In this document: positions 26,525-34,294 of the stretch, piece after piece
How positions within the stretch are numbered: the stretch's first letter is position 1
Layout of the letters: each line of letters starts with the position of its first letter
Source: Hymenobacter sp. 15J16-1T3B
GTDB lineage: Bacteria; Bacteroidota; Bacteroidia; Cytophagales; Hymenobacteraceae
NCBI RefSeq assembly: GCF_020711235.1
Contig: NZ_JAJFAV010000004.1
Span: forward strand, 248,001 to 312,000
Direction of reading: 5' to 3'
Length of the DNA stretch: 64,000 bases
Notes under the pieces: generated by a model
The model's input: only the letters and a program-made list of their open reading frames with translations
Database searches by the model: none
What the model was told of the DNA's origin: nothing
Position numbers and translations under genes: made by a program

Positions 26525-27964
26525 ATGGCCAACACTCTCTTCGACAAAATCTGGGACGCACACGTGGTCAGCTCCATTGCGGGCGGCCAGGACGTGTTCT
26601 ACATCGACCGGCACCTCATCCACGAAGTCACCAGCCCGCAGGCCTTCGACGAGCTAGGCGCGCGCGGGCTGCCGCTGTTTCGGCGGGCGCAGATGGTGGC
26701 GACGGCCGACCACAACGTGCCGACCCGCAATCAGCACTTGCCCATTGCGGACCCGCTGTCCCGCTCGCAGGTGGATAAGCTCACCGAAAACTGCCAGAAG
26801 TACGGGGTGGAGCTGTTTGGGCTGGGCCACCAGCGCCAGGGCATCGTGCACGTCATCGGGCCGGAGCTGGGCCTTACGCAGCCGGGCATGAGCATCGTGT
26901 GCGGCGACTCGCACACCTCCACCCACGGCGCCTTCGGGGCCATTGCCTTCGGCATCGGCACCAGCCAGGTGGCGCAGGTCATGGCCTCGCAGTGCCTGCT
27001 CTTGAGCCGGCCCCGGCGCATGCGCATCACCGTCGACGGCCAGCTGCGCCCCGGCGTGACGGCCAAGGATCTGATTCTCTACATCATTGCCCAGCTCGGC
27101 ACCGGCGGGGCCACCGGCTACTTCGTGGAATACGCCGGCGAGGCGGTGCGCAGCCTGAGCATGGAAGGGCGCATGACCGTATGCAACATGAGCATCGAAA
27201 TGGGGGCCCGCGGCGGCCTGATTGCCCCCGATCAAACCACCTTCGCCTACCTGCAGGGCCGGCCCTACGCCCCGCAGGCCGAGCGGTGGCCCCAGGCCCT
27301 GGCCTATTGGCAGACGCTTTACACCGACGAGGAAGCCGAATTCGACGCCGAGGTGCGCTACGACGCGGCCGACATCGAGCCGATGATAACCTACGGCACC
27401 AACCCCGGCATGGGCCTGGCGTTGCGTACGCCCATTCCGCTGACGGTGGCGGAGGGCGAAACGGCGGGCTTTCACAAGGCGCTGCAGTACATGGGTTTTC
27501 AGCCCGGCGAGTCGCTGCTGGGCAAGCAAATCAGCCACGTGTTCATCGGCAGCTGCACCAACTCCCGCATCGAGGATTTGCGCACCGTGGCGGCCTACGT
27601 GCGCGGCCGGCAGAAGGCCCCGCACGTGGAGGCCATCATCGTGCCCGGCTCCAAGGCCGTGGAGCAGCAGGCCCGCGCCGAAGGCCTCGACCAAGTACTG
27701 GCCGCGGCGGGCTTCGAACTGCGCGAACCGGGCTGCAGCGCCTGCCTGGCCATGAACGAGGACAAGATACCGGCCGGCGCCTACTGCGTGTCGACTTCCA
27801 ACCGCAACTTCGAAGGCCGCCAGGGCCCGGGCGCCCGCACCCTGCTGGCCAGCCCGCTGGTGGCGGCCATTACCGCCGTCGAGGGCCGCTTGGTCGACGT
27901 AGCGGCCCTGCTCGAAATCATTTCCCGCACCGAACCGGCCGGCACAGTGGCCGTCAGCGCCTAG
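26525..27964 (+). CDS. leuC: 3-isopropylmalate dehydratase large subunit
   Basis: A 479-residue aconitase-fold protein that, with LeuD, isomerises 2- to 3-isopropylmalate. The [4Fe-4S] cysteines are C344 (GSCTNSR), C404 and C407 ([10 protein letters not shown]); [12 protein letters not shown] (128-139) is another signature. Length is as expected for the bacterial heterodimeric type. It is separated from leuD by 3 bp, so the two subunits are made from one message. Confidence 0.97.
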   Translation: MANTLFDKIWDAHVVSSIAGGQDVFYIDRHLIHEVTSPQAFDELGARGLPLFRRAQMVATADHNVPTRNQHLPIADPLSRSQVDKLTENCQKYGVELFGLGHQRQGIVHVIGPELGLTQPGMSIVCGDSHTSTHGAFGAIAFGIGTSQVAQVMASQCLLLSRPRRMRITVDGQLRPGVTAKDLILYIIAQLGTGGATGYFVEYAGEAVRSLSMEGRMTVCNMSIEMGARGGLIAPDQTTFAYLQGRPYAPQAERWPQALAYWQTLYTDEEAEFDAEVRYDAADIEPMITYGTNPGMGLALRTPIPLTVAEGETAGFHKALQYMGFQPGESLLGKQISHVFIGSCTNSRIEDLRTVAAYVRGRQKAPHVEAIIVPGSKAVEQQARAEGLDQVLAAAGFELREPGCSACLAMNEDKIPAGAYCVSTSNRNFEGRQGPGARTLLASPLVAAITAVEGRLVDVAALLEIISRTEPAGTVAVSA

Positions 27965-27967
27965 CTC

Positions 27968-28564
27968 ATGGAAAAGTTTGCAATTCTGCGCTCCGGCGCC
28001 GTGCCGCTGCCGGCCGAAAACGTCGATACCGACCAGATTATTCCGGCCCGCTTTCTGAAAGCTACCTCGCGGGAAGGCTTCGGCGAGAATCTATTCCGCG
28101 ACTGGCGCTACCAGCCCGACGGGCAGCCCCGGCCCGATTTCGTGCTGAACAACCCGCGCTACGCGGGTCAGATCCTGCTGGCGGGCAAAAATTTCGGCTG
28201 CGGCTCCTCGCGGGAGCATGCCGCCTGGGCCCTGTACGACGCGGGTTTCCGGGTGGTCATCAGCAGCTACTTCGCCGACATCTTCCGCGGCAACGCCCTG
28301 AACAACGGCCTGTTGCCGCTGCAGGTGTCCGAGGCGGTGCTGCAACGGCTGCTGGCCGAGGTGGAGCGGGAGCCCGGCACCGGCTTCATCGTTGATCTGG
28401 CCCGGCAGGTGCTGTTCGTGCCGGTGTGGGAGGAAAACATTGCCTTCGACATCGACCCCTACAAGAAAGAGTGCCTGCTCCACGGCTACGACGACATCGA
28501 TTTCCTGGTCAACCAACAAGCGGCCATTGCGGCCTACGAACAGCAACGGGTATGGGCATACTGA
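27968..28564 (+). CDS. leuD: 3-isopropylmalate dehydratase small subunit
   Basis: A 198-residue swivelling-domain partner of LeuC. NVDTDQIIPARFL (18-30) and GKNFGCGSSREHA (73-85) are the diagnostic blocks. The 3' end overlaps the leuB start by 13 bp, a sign of translational coupling in the order leuC-leuD-leuB. Confidence 0.97.
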   Translation: MEKFAILRSGAVPLPAENVDTDQIIPARFLKATSREGFGENLFRDWRYQPDGQPRPDFVLNNPRYAGQILLAGKNFGCGSSREHAAWALYDAGFRVVISSYFADIFRGNALNNGLLPLQVSEAVLQRLLAEVEREPGTGFIVDLARQVLFVPVWEENIAFDIDPYKKECLLHGYDDIDFLVNQQAAIAAYEQQRVWAY

Positions 28565-29673
28565 GCAAGAAAATCACCGTGCTGGCCGGCGACGGCATCG
28601 GCCCCGAAGTCTGCCGCGAAGCCATCAAGGTGCTCGACGCCGTGGCGGAGCGTTTCGGCCACGCGTTTGACTACGACCACCAACTGATGGGCGCCTGCGC
28701 CATCGACGCCACCGGCAACCCGCTGCCCGAAGCCACGCTGCAGGCCTGCTTCCGGGCCGACGCGGTGCTGCTCGGCGCCATCGGCGACCCGAAATACGAC
28801 CACAACCCGGCCGCCCCGGTGCGCCCCGAGCAAGGGCTGCTGCGCCTGCGCAAGGCGCTGGGCTTGTTTGCCAACATCCGCCCCGTGACGGCCTACGACG
28901 TGCTGCTGGCGCACTCCCCGCTGCGGCCCGAACGCATCCAGGGCACTGACCTGCTCATCTTCCGCGAGCTGACCGGCGGCATCTACTTCGGCGAAAAAGG
29001 ACGCACGGATGACGGCGCGGCCTACGACCACTGCACGTATTCGCAGGCCGAAATCGAGCGGATAGCGCACTTGGCATTTCAGTCCGCCGCAACGCGCCGC
29101 CGCCAGCTTACCCTGGTCGACAAGGCCAACGTGCTGGAAACGTCCCGGCTCTGGCGCGAGGTGGTGCAGCAGCTGGCCCCCGCGTACCCCACGGTGCAGG
29201 TCGACTACCTCTTCGTCGACAACGCGGCCATGCAGGTGATTCTGAACCCGCGGCAGTTCGACGTCATCCTGACCGAAAACATGTTCGGCGACATCATCAG
29301 CGACGAAGCCTCGGTTATTGCCGGCTCCCTGGGGTTGCTGCCCTCGGCTTCGGTGGGCAGCACGGTGGCCCTGTTCGAGCCCATTCACGGCTCCTACCCG
29401 CAGGCGGCCGGTAAGGGCATTGCCAACCCCATTGCCGCCATCCTCTCGGTGGCCCTGATGCTGGAGCACTTCGGGCTGCTGGAGGAAGCCGAGGCCGTGA
29501 AAGCCGCCGTGCAGCAGGCACTGACCCAGGGCGTGCTCACCCCCGAGCTGAACGCCGACCAGCCCAGCGGCACCGCCCAGGTCGGCAGCTACATTGCCGC
29601 CCAGGTGGCCGCGCACGACGAGTCGCCGCTGTACCTGGAAAACATCGGCGTGGGGCTGAGCACGATTATCTGA
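28552..29673 (+). CDS. leuB: 3-isopropylmalate dehydrogenase
   Basis: A 373-residue NAD-dependent oxidative decarboxylase giving 2-oxoisocaproate. GDGIGPEV (13-20), the substrate arginines around 'RLRKALGLFANIRPV' and the TENMFGDIISDEASVIAGSLG block with its metal-binding aspartates are present. The ATG at 28552 (MGILSKKITVLAGDG) is chosen because the earlier in-frame start would add 42 residues that overlap leuD with no similarity. A strong terminator follows, closing the leu operon. Confidence 0.97.
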   Translation: MGILSKKITVLAGDGIGPEVCREAIKVLDAVAERFGHAFDYDHQLMGACAIDATGNPLPEATLQACFRADAVLLGAIGDPKYDHNPAAPVRPEQGLLRLRKALGLFANIRPVTAYDVLLAHSPLRPERIQGTDLLIFRELTGGIYFGEKGRTDDGAAYDHCTYSQAEIERIAHLAFQSAATRRRQLTLVDKANVLETSRLWREVVQQLAPAYPTVQVDYLFVDNAAMQVILNPRQFDVILTENMFGDIISDEASVIAGSLGLLPSASVGSTVALFEPIHGSYPQAAGKGIANPIAAILSVALMLEHFGLLEEAEAVKAAVQQALTQGVLTPELNADQPSGTAQVGSYIAAQVAAHDESPLYLENIGVGLSTII

Positions 29674-29690
29674 CCGAATTTGAAAGCTGA

Positions 29691-29737
29691 CCGCCGCCGG
29701 GCGCCCGTCGTGGTAACGGGCGTCCGGCGGCGGTTTT
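29691..29737 (+). terminator. Terminator of the leu operon
   Basis: 18-bp arms at 29691-29708 and 29716-29733 (CCGCCGCCGGGCGCCCGT against its complement with one G-U) followed by TTTT. Confidence 0.88.
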
Positions 29738-29814
29738 GCGTTTCGCCGCCTAGCTCGGCGCTAACCCTGCGGGCGAATTGCTGCGTAACTCTACGTTCAC
29801 CTGCCTGCCCCGCC

Positions 29815-30075
29815 ATGAACACTCCCGACTCCACGGCCAATAACAACCAGCTCGTCCGTTACCGCCTCGCCCTGCCCGCCATGACCGACGACGCCAGCGT
29901 GGTGAAAGCGCGCGAAGTGCTGCAGCAGCACCAGCTGCTCGTCGACCGCGTGGCCCCGGGCGAGGCGGTGGTGGCCTCGGCTACGGGTGCCGAGCCGGAC
30001 TGGCCCGTTATCAAAGCGGCCCTGCAAGCCGCCGGGCTGGCAGTAGCGCATACCACCACCGTGGACGAAGGCTAG
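29815..30075 (+). CDS. Small conserved protein, possible HMA-like ferredoxin fold
   Basis: An 86-residue cytoplasmic protein, start at the ATG at 29815. The strand-helix-strand-strand-helix order (VRYRLALPAM, VVKAREVLQQH, LLVDRVAPGEAVVAS, WPVIKAALQAAGLAV) looks like a ferredoxin-like or heavy-metal-associated fold, but the CxxC metal site is missing. Function not recognised. It stands alone between the leu terminator and the second desaturase. Confidence 0.65.
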   Translation: MNTPDSTANNNQLVRYRLALPAMTDDASVVKAREVLQQHQLLVDRVAPGEAVVASATGAEPDWPVIKAALQAAGLAVAHTTTVDEG

Positions 30076-30402
30076 TCCGAACCAGCCGCGTAGGGCCCCG
30101 CTGAGCACCGGCGCCGCTGCCTGCGCGGTATTTTGCCCGGATGGGTTGTATTTGGTGGGATGACGCCAAAAAATAGTTTTCCAGTATAAAGCTGGCCCAC
30201 CGGCTGGGTTAGCCGCTTTTCGGGCCAGCGCGCCGCGGCGGGCCGGAGCGCCTGAACCAGACCAGCTAGTGCGCCGTTGGAATAAGCGTAACTCGCGGCA
30301 GAAACGCTGCCGCTGGAGCTGCGACCTATCGTCGGAGGGGTTCTTCGGCTCGGCTTCGGTGCCTGCGGATGCAGGCAGCCGGGGCGCATCACCCTTGCCC
30401 GA
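30076..30402. other. Intergenic region upstream of desaturase 2 (327 bp)
   Basis: No gene recognised. It contains TATTTTG- and GTATTTGG-like boxes around 30131 and 30148 that are each one base off the -7 consensus, and a short GCCTGC...GCAGGC hairpin near 30360-30376, about 27 nt before the desaturase ATG. A long 5' leader is possible. Confidence 0.35.
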
Positions 30403-31470
30403 ATGTCACTCCCCAAATTCGCCGCCTCCCGTTCTTTTCATGCCGAACTAAAACGCAGAATCAGCCTCCACTTCGAAGCCACTGGCACCTCTACGGCCGG
30501 TAGTACCGGCCTGCTTTCCAAAGCGGTGCTGCTGCTCGCGGGGTTTGTGGCGTTGTACGTACACCTGGTGTTCTTCACCCCGCCCGTGGCCGTGGCCTTG
30601 CTCGAAGCGGTGCTGCTCGGCGGCTTTATTGCCGCCATCGGCTTCAACGTGATGCACGACGGGGCCCACGGCTCCTTCTCGCGCCACAAGTGGCTGAACC
30701 ACTTCGCCGCCTTTACCCTGAACGTGCTCGGCGGCTCGTCCTTCATGTGGAACATGAAGCACAACGTGGTGCACCACGCTTACACCAACATCGACGGCAT
30801 CGACGACGACATCGACGTGCAGCCTTGGATGCGCCTGAGCAGCACCCAGAAACGCTACCGCCTGCACCGTTTCCAGCACCTGTACTTCTGGTTTCTCTAC
30901 TGCATGCTCTACCTGTCGTGGATTTTCGTGATGGACTACCAGAAGTACTTCAAGCGCAAAATCGGGACGGTGGAGCTGAAGAAAATGGCCCTGAGCGACC
31001 ATCTGGTGTTCTGGGGCTTTAAGGTGCTCAACTTCGGGCTCTACGTAGCCCTGCCCATTTACACGCTCGGCTTCCTGCCCTGGCTGGTGGGCTTCCTCAC
31101 CATTACCTGCGTGGCGGGCTTTGTGCTGAGCTTGGTGTTTCAGCTGGCCCACACCGTGGAGCACACCGCCTTTCCCATGCCCAACGAAGCCTCGCTCAAG
31201 ATGGACGACGAATGGGCCATTCACCAGATCAAGACCACGGCCAACTTCGCCACCAACAGCCGCGTCATCAGCTGGCTGGTCGGCGGGCTGAACTTCCAGG
31301 TGGAGCACCACCTGTTCCCGAAGATTTCGCACGTGCACTACCCGGCCATCAACAAAATCATCAAGCAGGTGTGCCAGGAGTTCGACGTGGCTTACAACGA
31401 ATTCCCGCGCATGCGCTCGGCCGTCCTGTCGCACGTGTTGTTCCTGCGCCAGATGGGCCGCGCCGCGTAA
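30403..31470 (+). CDS. Membrane fatty acid desaturase (paralogue 2)
   Basis: A 355-residue desaturase closely similar along its whole length to the one at 20079: the same HDGAH, HNVVHH and QVEHH boxes, the shared FFTPP segment near 60, MDYQKYFK near 180 and an almost identical last 50 residues (SHVHYPAINKIIKQ, NEFPRMRSAVLSHVLFLRQ). Differences are concentrated in the N-terminal 40 residues and the 180-240 loop and membrane region. The two copies are 9 kb apart and not tandem. They probably differ in regiospecificity or in regulation by temperature. A strong terminator follows. Confidence 0.93.
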   Translation: MSLPKFAASRSFHAELKRRISLHFEATGTSTAGSTGLLSKAVLLLAGFVALYVHLVFFTPPVAVALLEAVLLGGFIAAIGFNVMHDGAHGSFSRHKWLNHFAAFTLNVLGGSSFMWNMKHNVVHHAYTNIDGIDDDIDVQPWMRLSSTQKRYRLHRFQHLYFWFLYCMLYLSWIFVMDYQKYFKRKIGTVELKKMALSDHLVFWGFKVLNFGLYVALPIYTLGFLPWLVGFLTITCVAGFVLSLVFQLAHTVEHTAFPMPNEASLKMDDEWAIHQIKTTANFATNSRVISWLVGGLNFQVEHHLFPKISHVHYPAINKIIKQVCQEFDVAYNEFPRMRSAVLSHVLFLRQMGRAA

Positions 31471-31494
31471 GGCGGCTCCCGACAACCTCCTACG

Positions 31495-31525
31495 AAACGG
31501 CCGGCGCTTGCGTCGGCCGTTTTTG
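31495..31525 (+). terminator. Intrinsic terminator of desaturase 2
   Basis: AAACGGCCG (31495-31503) pairs with CGGCCGTTT (31514-31522), and the T-run continues beyond the stem. Confidence 0.85.
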
Positions 31526-31613
31526 TTGCCGGCTCACATGCTTATGTGGGTGCGAATGGTAGCCAGCAAAGGAGGATTTGGGTTATTTTGTATAACCCTC
31601 ACGGCCGCCCGTC

Positions 31614-32423
31614 ATGGAGCAAGCTTACCACACCCCGCCCGACTCGCCTCTGCACGACGTGCTGCGCCAGTGCTGGCAAATGGAACGTACGGCCCCGACG
31701 CGGGCGCACGAAACCATTATTCCGAAGGGGCTGGTCGAAATCATCTTCAACCTCAACGACCGGGAACCGGTAACGGCCCAGATCGAAACGCAGGCGTTTC
31801 AACTGCCGCGCTGCTTTCTGAGCGGTTTCAACTCCGTGCCGGTGCAGACCTGGATGCCCCGGCAGCACAGCTTGTTCGGCGTGGTGCTGCACCCCAGCGC
31901 CGCCGCCCGCATTTTCCGGGTCGAAGCCACCGACTTTGTCAACCAGTGCCTGGACTTGACGCTGGTGCACGCCCCGCTGCTCGACCTCTGGCACCAGTTG
32001 CTGGAGCACCCCGGCTTCGCCGAGCGCGTGGCCCTGGTGCAGCGCTGGCTGCTGCCGCTGCGGCCCGAGCCCACGGCCCAGGAACGGTTTCTCAACGACT
32101 ACCTCAACCGCGGCGCCGCGCCCGACCTCACCGTGCCCGCCCTGGCCGACCAGCTCTGCTACTCGCCCCGGCACCTCACGCGCAAGCTGCAGGCTTTGAC
32201 GGGCATGAACGCCGAGCAAACCCTGCTCTACCAGAAATACCGCCGCGCCGTCGAGCTGATGCACACCACGGAGCTGACGCTGACGGAAATTGCCCACGCC
32301 TGCCAGTTCACCGACCAGGCGCACTTCAGCAAAACGTTCCGTGGCTTCGCCTGCCTTGCGCCCCGGGAGTACCGCCGCCGCAAAAGCCACCTGCCCGGCC
32401 ACCTGTTTGCCGACGTGGGGTAG
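31614..32423 (+). CDS. AraC-family transcriptional regulator
   Basis: A 269-residue regulator. The N-terminal half (RAHETIIPKGLVEIIFNL, 'FLSGFNSVPVQTWMPRQHSLFGVVLHPSAAARIF') is of the DUF6597 type found in AraC proteins of this lineage; the C-terminal HTH_18 domain (about 165-262) shows VPALADQLCYSPRHLTRKL and 'LTEIAHACQFTDQAHFSKTF'. The cupin gene begins 80 bp downstream on the same strand and is the most likely target. The inducer is unknown. Confidence 0.9.
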   Translation: MEQAYHTPPDSPLHDVLRQCWQMERTAPTRAHETIIPKGLVEIIFNLNDREPVTAQIETQAFQLPRCFLSGFNSVPVQTWMPRQHSLFGVVLHPSAAARIFRVEATDFVNQCLDLTLVHAPLLDLWHQLLEHPGFAERVALVQRWLLPLRPEPTAQERFLNDYLNRGAAPDLTVPALADQLCYSPRHLTRKLQALTGMNAEQTLLYQKYRRAVELMHTTELTLTEIAHACQFTDQAHFSKTFRGFACLAPREYRRRKSHLPGHLFADVG

Positions 32424-32503
32424 GGGCGAATGTCCGTTACGTACAAGTTGCCGGGCGGGCCGGCGCAGACCTTTGTGGTACATCAACCAACCCCACAACG
32501 GCT

Positions 32504-33082
32504 ATGAAAACCAACCTGCCCACCTCCCCGAACCCGACCTTGCCCCACACCATCGACAACGGCCTGGGCGAGCAACTCACCTTCGTGCGCGTGGAGCCCG
32601 AGCCCGACGGCGACCGGCTCATCGTCGAAAACGCCGTGGCACCCGGCCACGGCCCGCTCATGCACACGCACTGGTTGCAAGACGAAGCCCTCACCGTGGT
32701 TAAAGGCCTGATGGGCTACCAGATTCTGGGCCAGCCCGCGCAGCTTGCCCGGGAAGGCGAAACCGTCGTGTTCAAGCGCGGCGTGCCCCACCGCTTCTGG
32801 AATGCCGGCGACGACACCATGAATTGCCGTGGCTGGGTGAAGCCCGCCAACACCCTCGTGTACTTCCTCTCCGCCGTGTACGACGCGCAGCTGAAGTCCG
32901 GCAAGCCCGAACCGGAGCAATTCGACGCCGCCTACCTGATGATGCGCTACGCCAGCGAATACGACCTGCCGACCCTGCCCACCTTCGTCAAGCGCGTTAT
33001 TATCCCCGCCACGTACCGGGTGGGCAAGCTGCTGGGTAAGTACCGGAAGTTCAAGCATGCGCCAGCGCCGGTGCTGGCTTAG
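32504..33082 (+). CDS. Cupin domain protein
   Basis: A 192-residue single-cupin protein, start at the ATG at 32504. Metal ligands are visible: H54, H56 and probably E61 in PLMHTHWLQDEA, and H96 in RGVPHRFWN. The C-terminal 80 residues are a helical extension (YLMMRYASEYDLPTLP) not seen in minimal cupins. Its enzymatic role is unknown; dioxygenase, isomerase or sensing roles are all found in this fold. The GACCTTTG box at 32469-32476 may be its own -7 element, and the AraC regulator upstream may control it. Confidence 0.82.
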   Translation: MKTNLPTSPNPTLPHTIDNGLGEQLTFVRVEPEPDGDRLIVENAVAPGHGPLMHTHWLQDEALTVVKGLMGYQILGQPAQLAREGETVVFKRGVPHRFWNAGDDTMNCRGWVKPANTLVYFLSAVYDAQLKSGKPEPEQFDAAYLMMRYASEYDLPTLPTFVKRVIIPATYRVGKLLGKYRKFKHAPAPVLA

Positions 33083-33104
33083 TATGTAATTCTGCTGGTG
33101 TCGA

Positions 33105-33127
33105 GGCCGACGTTTAACGCGTCGGCC
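33105..33127 (+). terminator. Hairpin downstream of the cupin gene
   Basis: GGCCGACG (33105-33112) pairs with CGTCGGCC (33120-33127). No T-run follows. Confidence 0.4.
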
Positions 33128-33180
33128 CTGGCTGATAAAAGCGTCTGTTGCTTGATCGTTTCTGCTTTTTTACCTGCTGC

Positions 33181-33402
33181 ATGATGTCACCCACCGTTTT
33201 TAATCTAGGCCAGTTACTAATCAGTTTGCGCCGTCTCCCGAACCGGCCAGCCGAATACCGAGTCGGCTTTTCTGCGAATGGTGAGCCGGGCTGCTCCCCG
33301 CAGGCGAGCAAACTGCTGCGTCAGCAAGCCCTGCTAAGTCAATTGTTTTGGCTGCTTACCGCTGGTATGGCAAGCACGCTGCTAAGCGGCCTGCTGGAGT
33401 GA
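33181..33402 (+). CDS. Doubtful small open frame
   Basis: A 73-residue frame (MMSPTVFNLGQLLISLRR...) in an AT-richer stretch between the cupin gene and the desaturase relic. It has one hydrophobic C-terminal segment (LLSQLFWLLTAGMASTLLSG). I recognise no family and see no promoter or clear ribosome-binding site. It may be a decayed coding remnant rather than a gene. Confidence 0.2.
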   Translation: MMSPTVFNLGQLLISLRRLPNRPAEYRVGFSANGEPGCSPQASKLLRQQALLSQLFWLLTAGMASTLLSGLLE

Positions 33403-33407
33403 GTTTG

Positions 33408-33537
33408 ACGCACTAACCGGCACTAAAGAACATTAAGCAGGTGTGCTAGGAGTGGGGCGTAAGGTCTGTGAATTCTCGCGTACATACCCGGCGGTGCCTT
33501 ACCGCATGTTGCTCCTGCGAAAGATGGGACAGGCGTA
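33408..33537 (+). pseudogene. Decayed 3' remnant of a third fatty acid desaturase
   Basis: Reading 33476-33537 in one frame gives EFSRTYPAVPYRMLLLRKMG then QA-stop, which aligns with EFPRMRSAVLSHVLFLRQMG then RA at the end of both intact desaturases. At DNA level AAGCAGGTGTGCTAGGAGT (33434-33452) matches the 30403 gene AAGCAGGTGTGCCAGGAGT, with CAG mutated to the stop TAG. Further upstream CACTAACCGGC recalls the CACTACCCGGC of SHVHYPA. Everything 5' of this, including all histidine boxes, is gone. It is the last ~40 codons of a lost paralogue. Confidence 0.8.
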
Positions 33538-33550
33538 GAAACCAAAAACT

Positions 33551-33600
33551 AAAGCAAAAGGAGATTCTAATTGCTAGTCAGAGGCTCCTTTTGCTTTTTG
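33551..33600. terminator. Bidirectional terminator at the end of the accessory gene
   Basis: AAAGCAAAAGGAG (33551-33563) pairs exactly with CTCCTTTTGCTTT (33585-33597), with A/T runs on both sides. The stop codon of the minus-strand accessory gene (33574-33576) lies in the loop. Confidence 0.8.
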
Positions 33601-34113
33601 ATCGTACTCCTTTGGCTGAAGCTCGCTTTGAACTAACCGCCAGCCTTGCTTTAAAAACGATTCGGCTTCGGAGCCTATATAGCAGCCGAATTCTAGCTTC
33701 TTAAAATGCTTCGTCAGGGTCCGGCGAAAGAACTTGTATGTTGACAAGGCATACTTCGATTTTGATGCTGTACCGATTGTGCCTTCAATAAGTACCTCGG
33801 CTCTGAAGATGCCTCCAGGACGAATAGTGATTGTGTCTGGATTAATTAGCTGATCAATAGCATAGTTAACGCTGCCTTTGCGTTGAGGGATGGCCCGCGT
33901 TTGAATAGTGCTATTGGAGGCTAGAACAAGATAGTTTGGGGACTGAGCAGACACTTGTTCAGCAATGCCTAACTCTGGGACGAGAGCAAGCGAGGAATAA
34001 TAAAGTACATCCGAGGTGTCAAAAAGGCCTGTTGCACAGTATCGAACGGCTAGCCTAGATTCTACATCAATAATGAATGGTAGTAAGTCGTGTTTGGTGG
34101 CGAAAAATCGCAT
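33574..34113 (-). CDS. Accessory protein of unknown function, atypically AT-rich
   Basis: A 179-residue protein starting MRFFATKHDLLPFI. Conserved-looking blocks are PNYLVLASNSTIQTRAI, AIDQLINPDTITIRPGGIF and KLEFGCYIGSEAESFLKQG. I recognise it only as a sporadically distributed hypothetical family; there are no signal peptide, membrane segments or catalytic motifs I can name. Three 60-base lines counted inside it are 42-50% G+C, far below neighbours. It has a complete promoter of its own (34142-34172) back to back with that of rpsA. Likely horizontally acquired; a defence or stress role is possible but unsupported. Confidence 0.75.
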   Translation of the reverse strand: MRFFATKHDLLPFIIDVESRLAVRYCATGLFDTSDVLYYSSLALVPELGIAEQVSAQSPNYLVLASNSTIQTRAIPQRKGSVNYAIDQLINPDTITIRPGGIFRAEVLIEGTIGTASKSKYALSTYKFFRRTLTKHFKKLEFGCYIGSEAESFLKQGWRLVQSELQPKEYDQKAKGASD

Positions 34114-34141
34114 GAGAGCAATCGGATAGGTCGTTGATTGC

Positions 34142-34172
34142 CAAACGTAAGGGTATTTATTCCTCGCTCAAA
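34142..34172 (-). promoter_or_regulatory. Promoter of the accessory gene
   Basis: On the minus strand TTTG (34172-34169), 19 nt, then TACGTTTG (34149-34142): an exact match to the Bacteroidota -33/-7 consensus, 28 nt before the ATG at 34113. Confidence 0.75.
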
Positions 34173-34177
34173 ATCCG

Positions 34178-34185
34178 TATCTTTG
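34178..34185 (+). promoter_or_regulatory. -7 box of rpsA
   Basis: TATCTTTG followed by GCGGCCCGCC, the arrangement seen before many translation genes in this phylum. The presumed -33 region overlaps the divergent accessory-gene promoter. Transcription would begin near 34190, leaving a leader of about 100 nt. Confidence 0.65.
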
Positions 34186-34189
34186 CGGC

Positions 34190-34294
34190 CCGCCAAGGTG
34201 GCGGAACGGCGCTTCGGCGCTGGTAATCAATAAAAAACGCGTTCCGGAGGCGGGCCCTGCGCCGGACGTGTACATCAGGGCCAACTGCAATATC
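34190..34294 (+). promoter_or_regulatory. Structured 5' leader of rpsA
   Basis: About 105 nt between the predicted start site and the ATG. Two hairpins stand at its 5' end: CCGCC-AAGGT-GGCGG (34190-34204) and GGCGC-TTCG-GCGCT (34208-34221, a UUCG tetraloop). They are followed by an A-rich tract (AATCAATAAAAAACGCG). S1 autoregulates through its leader in Enterobacteria; a similar role here is inferred only. Confidence 0.45.
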
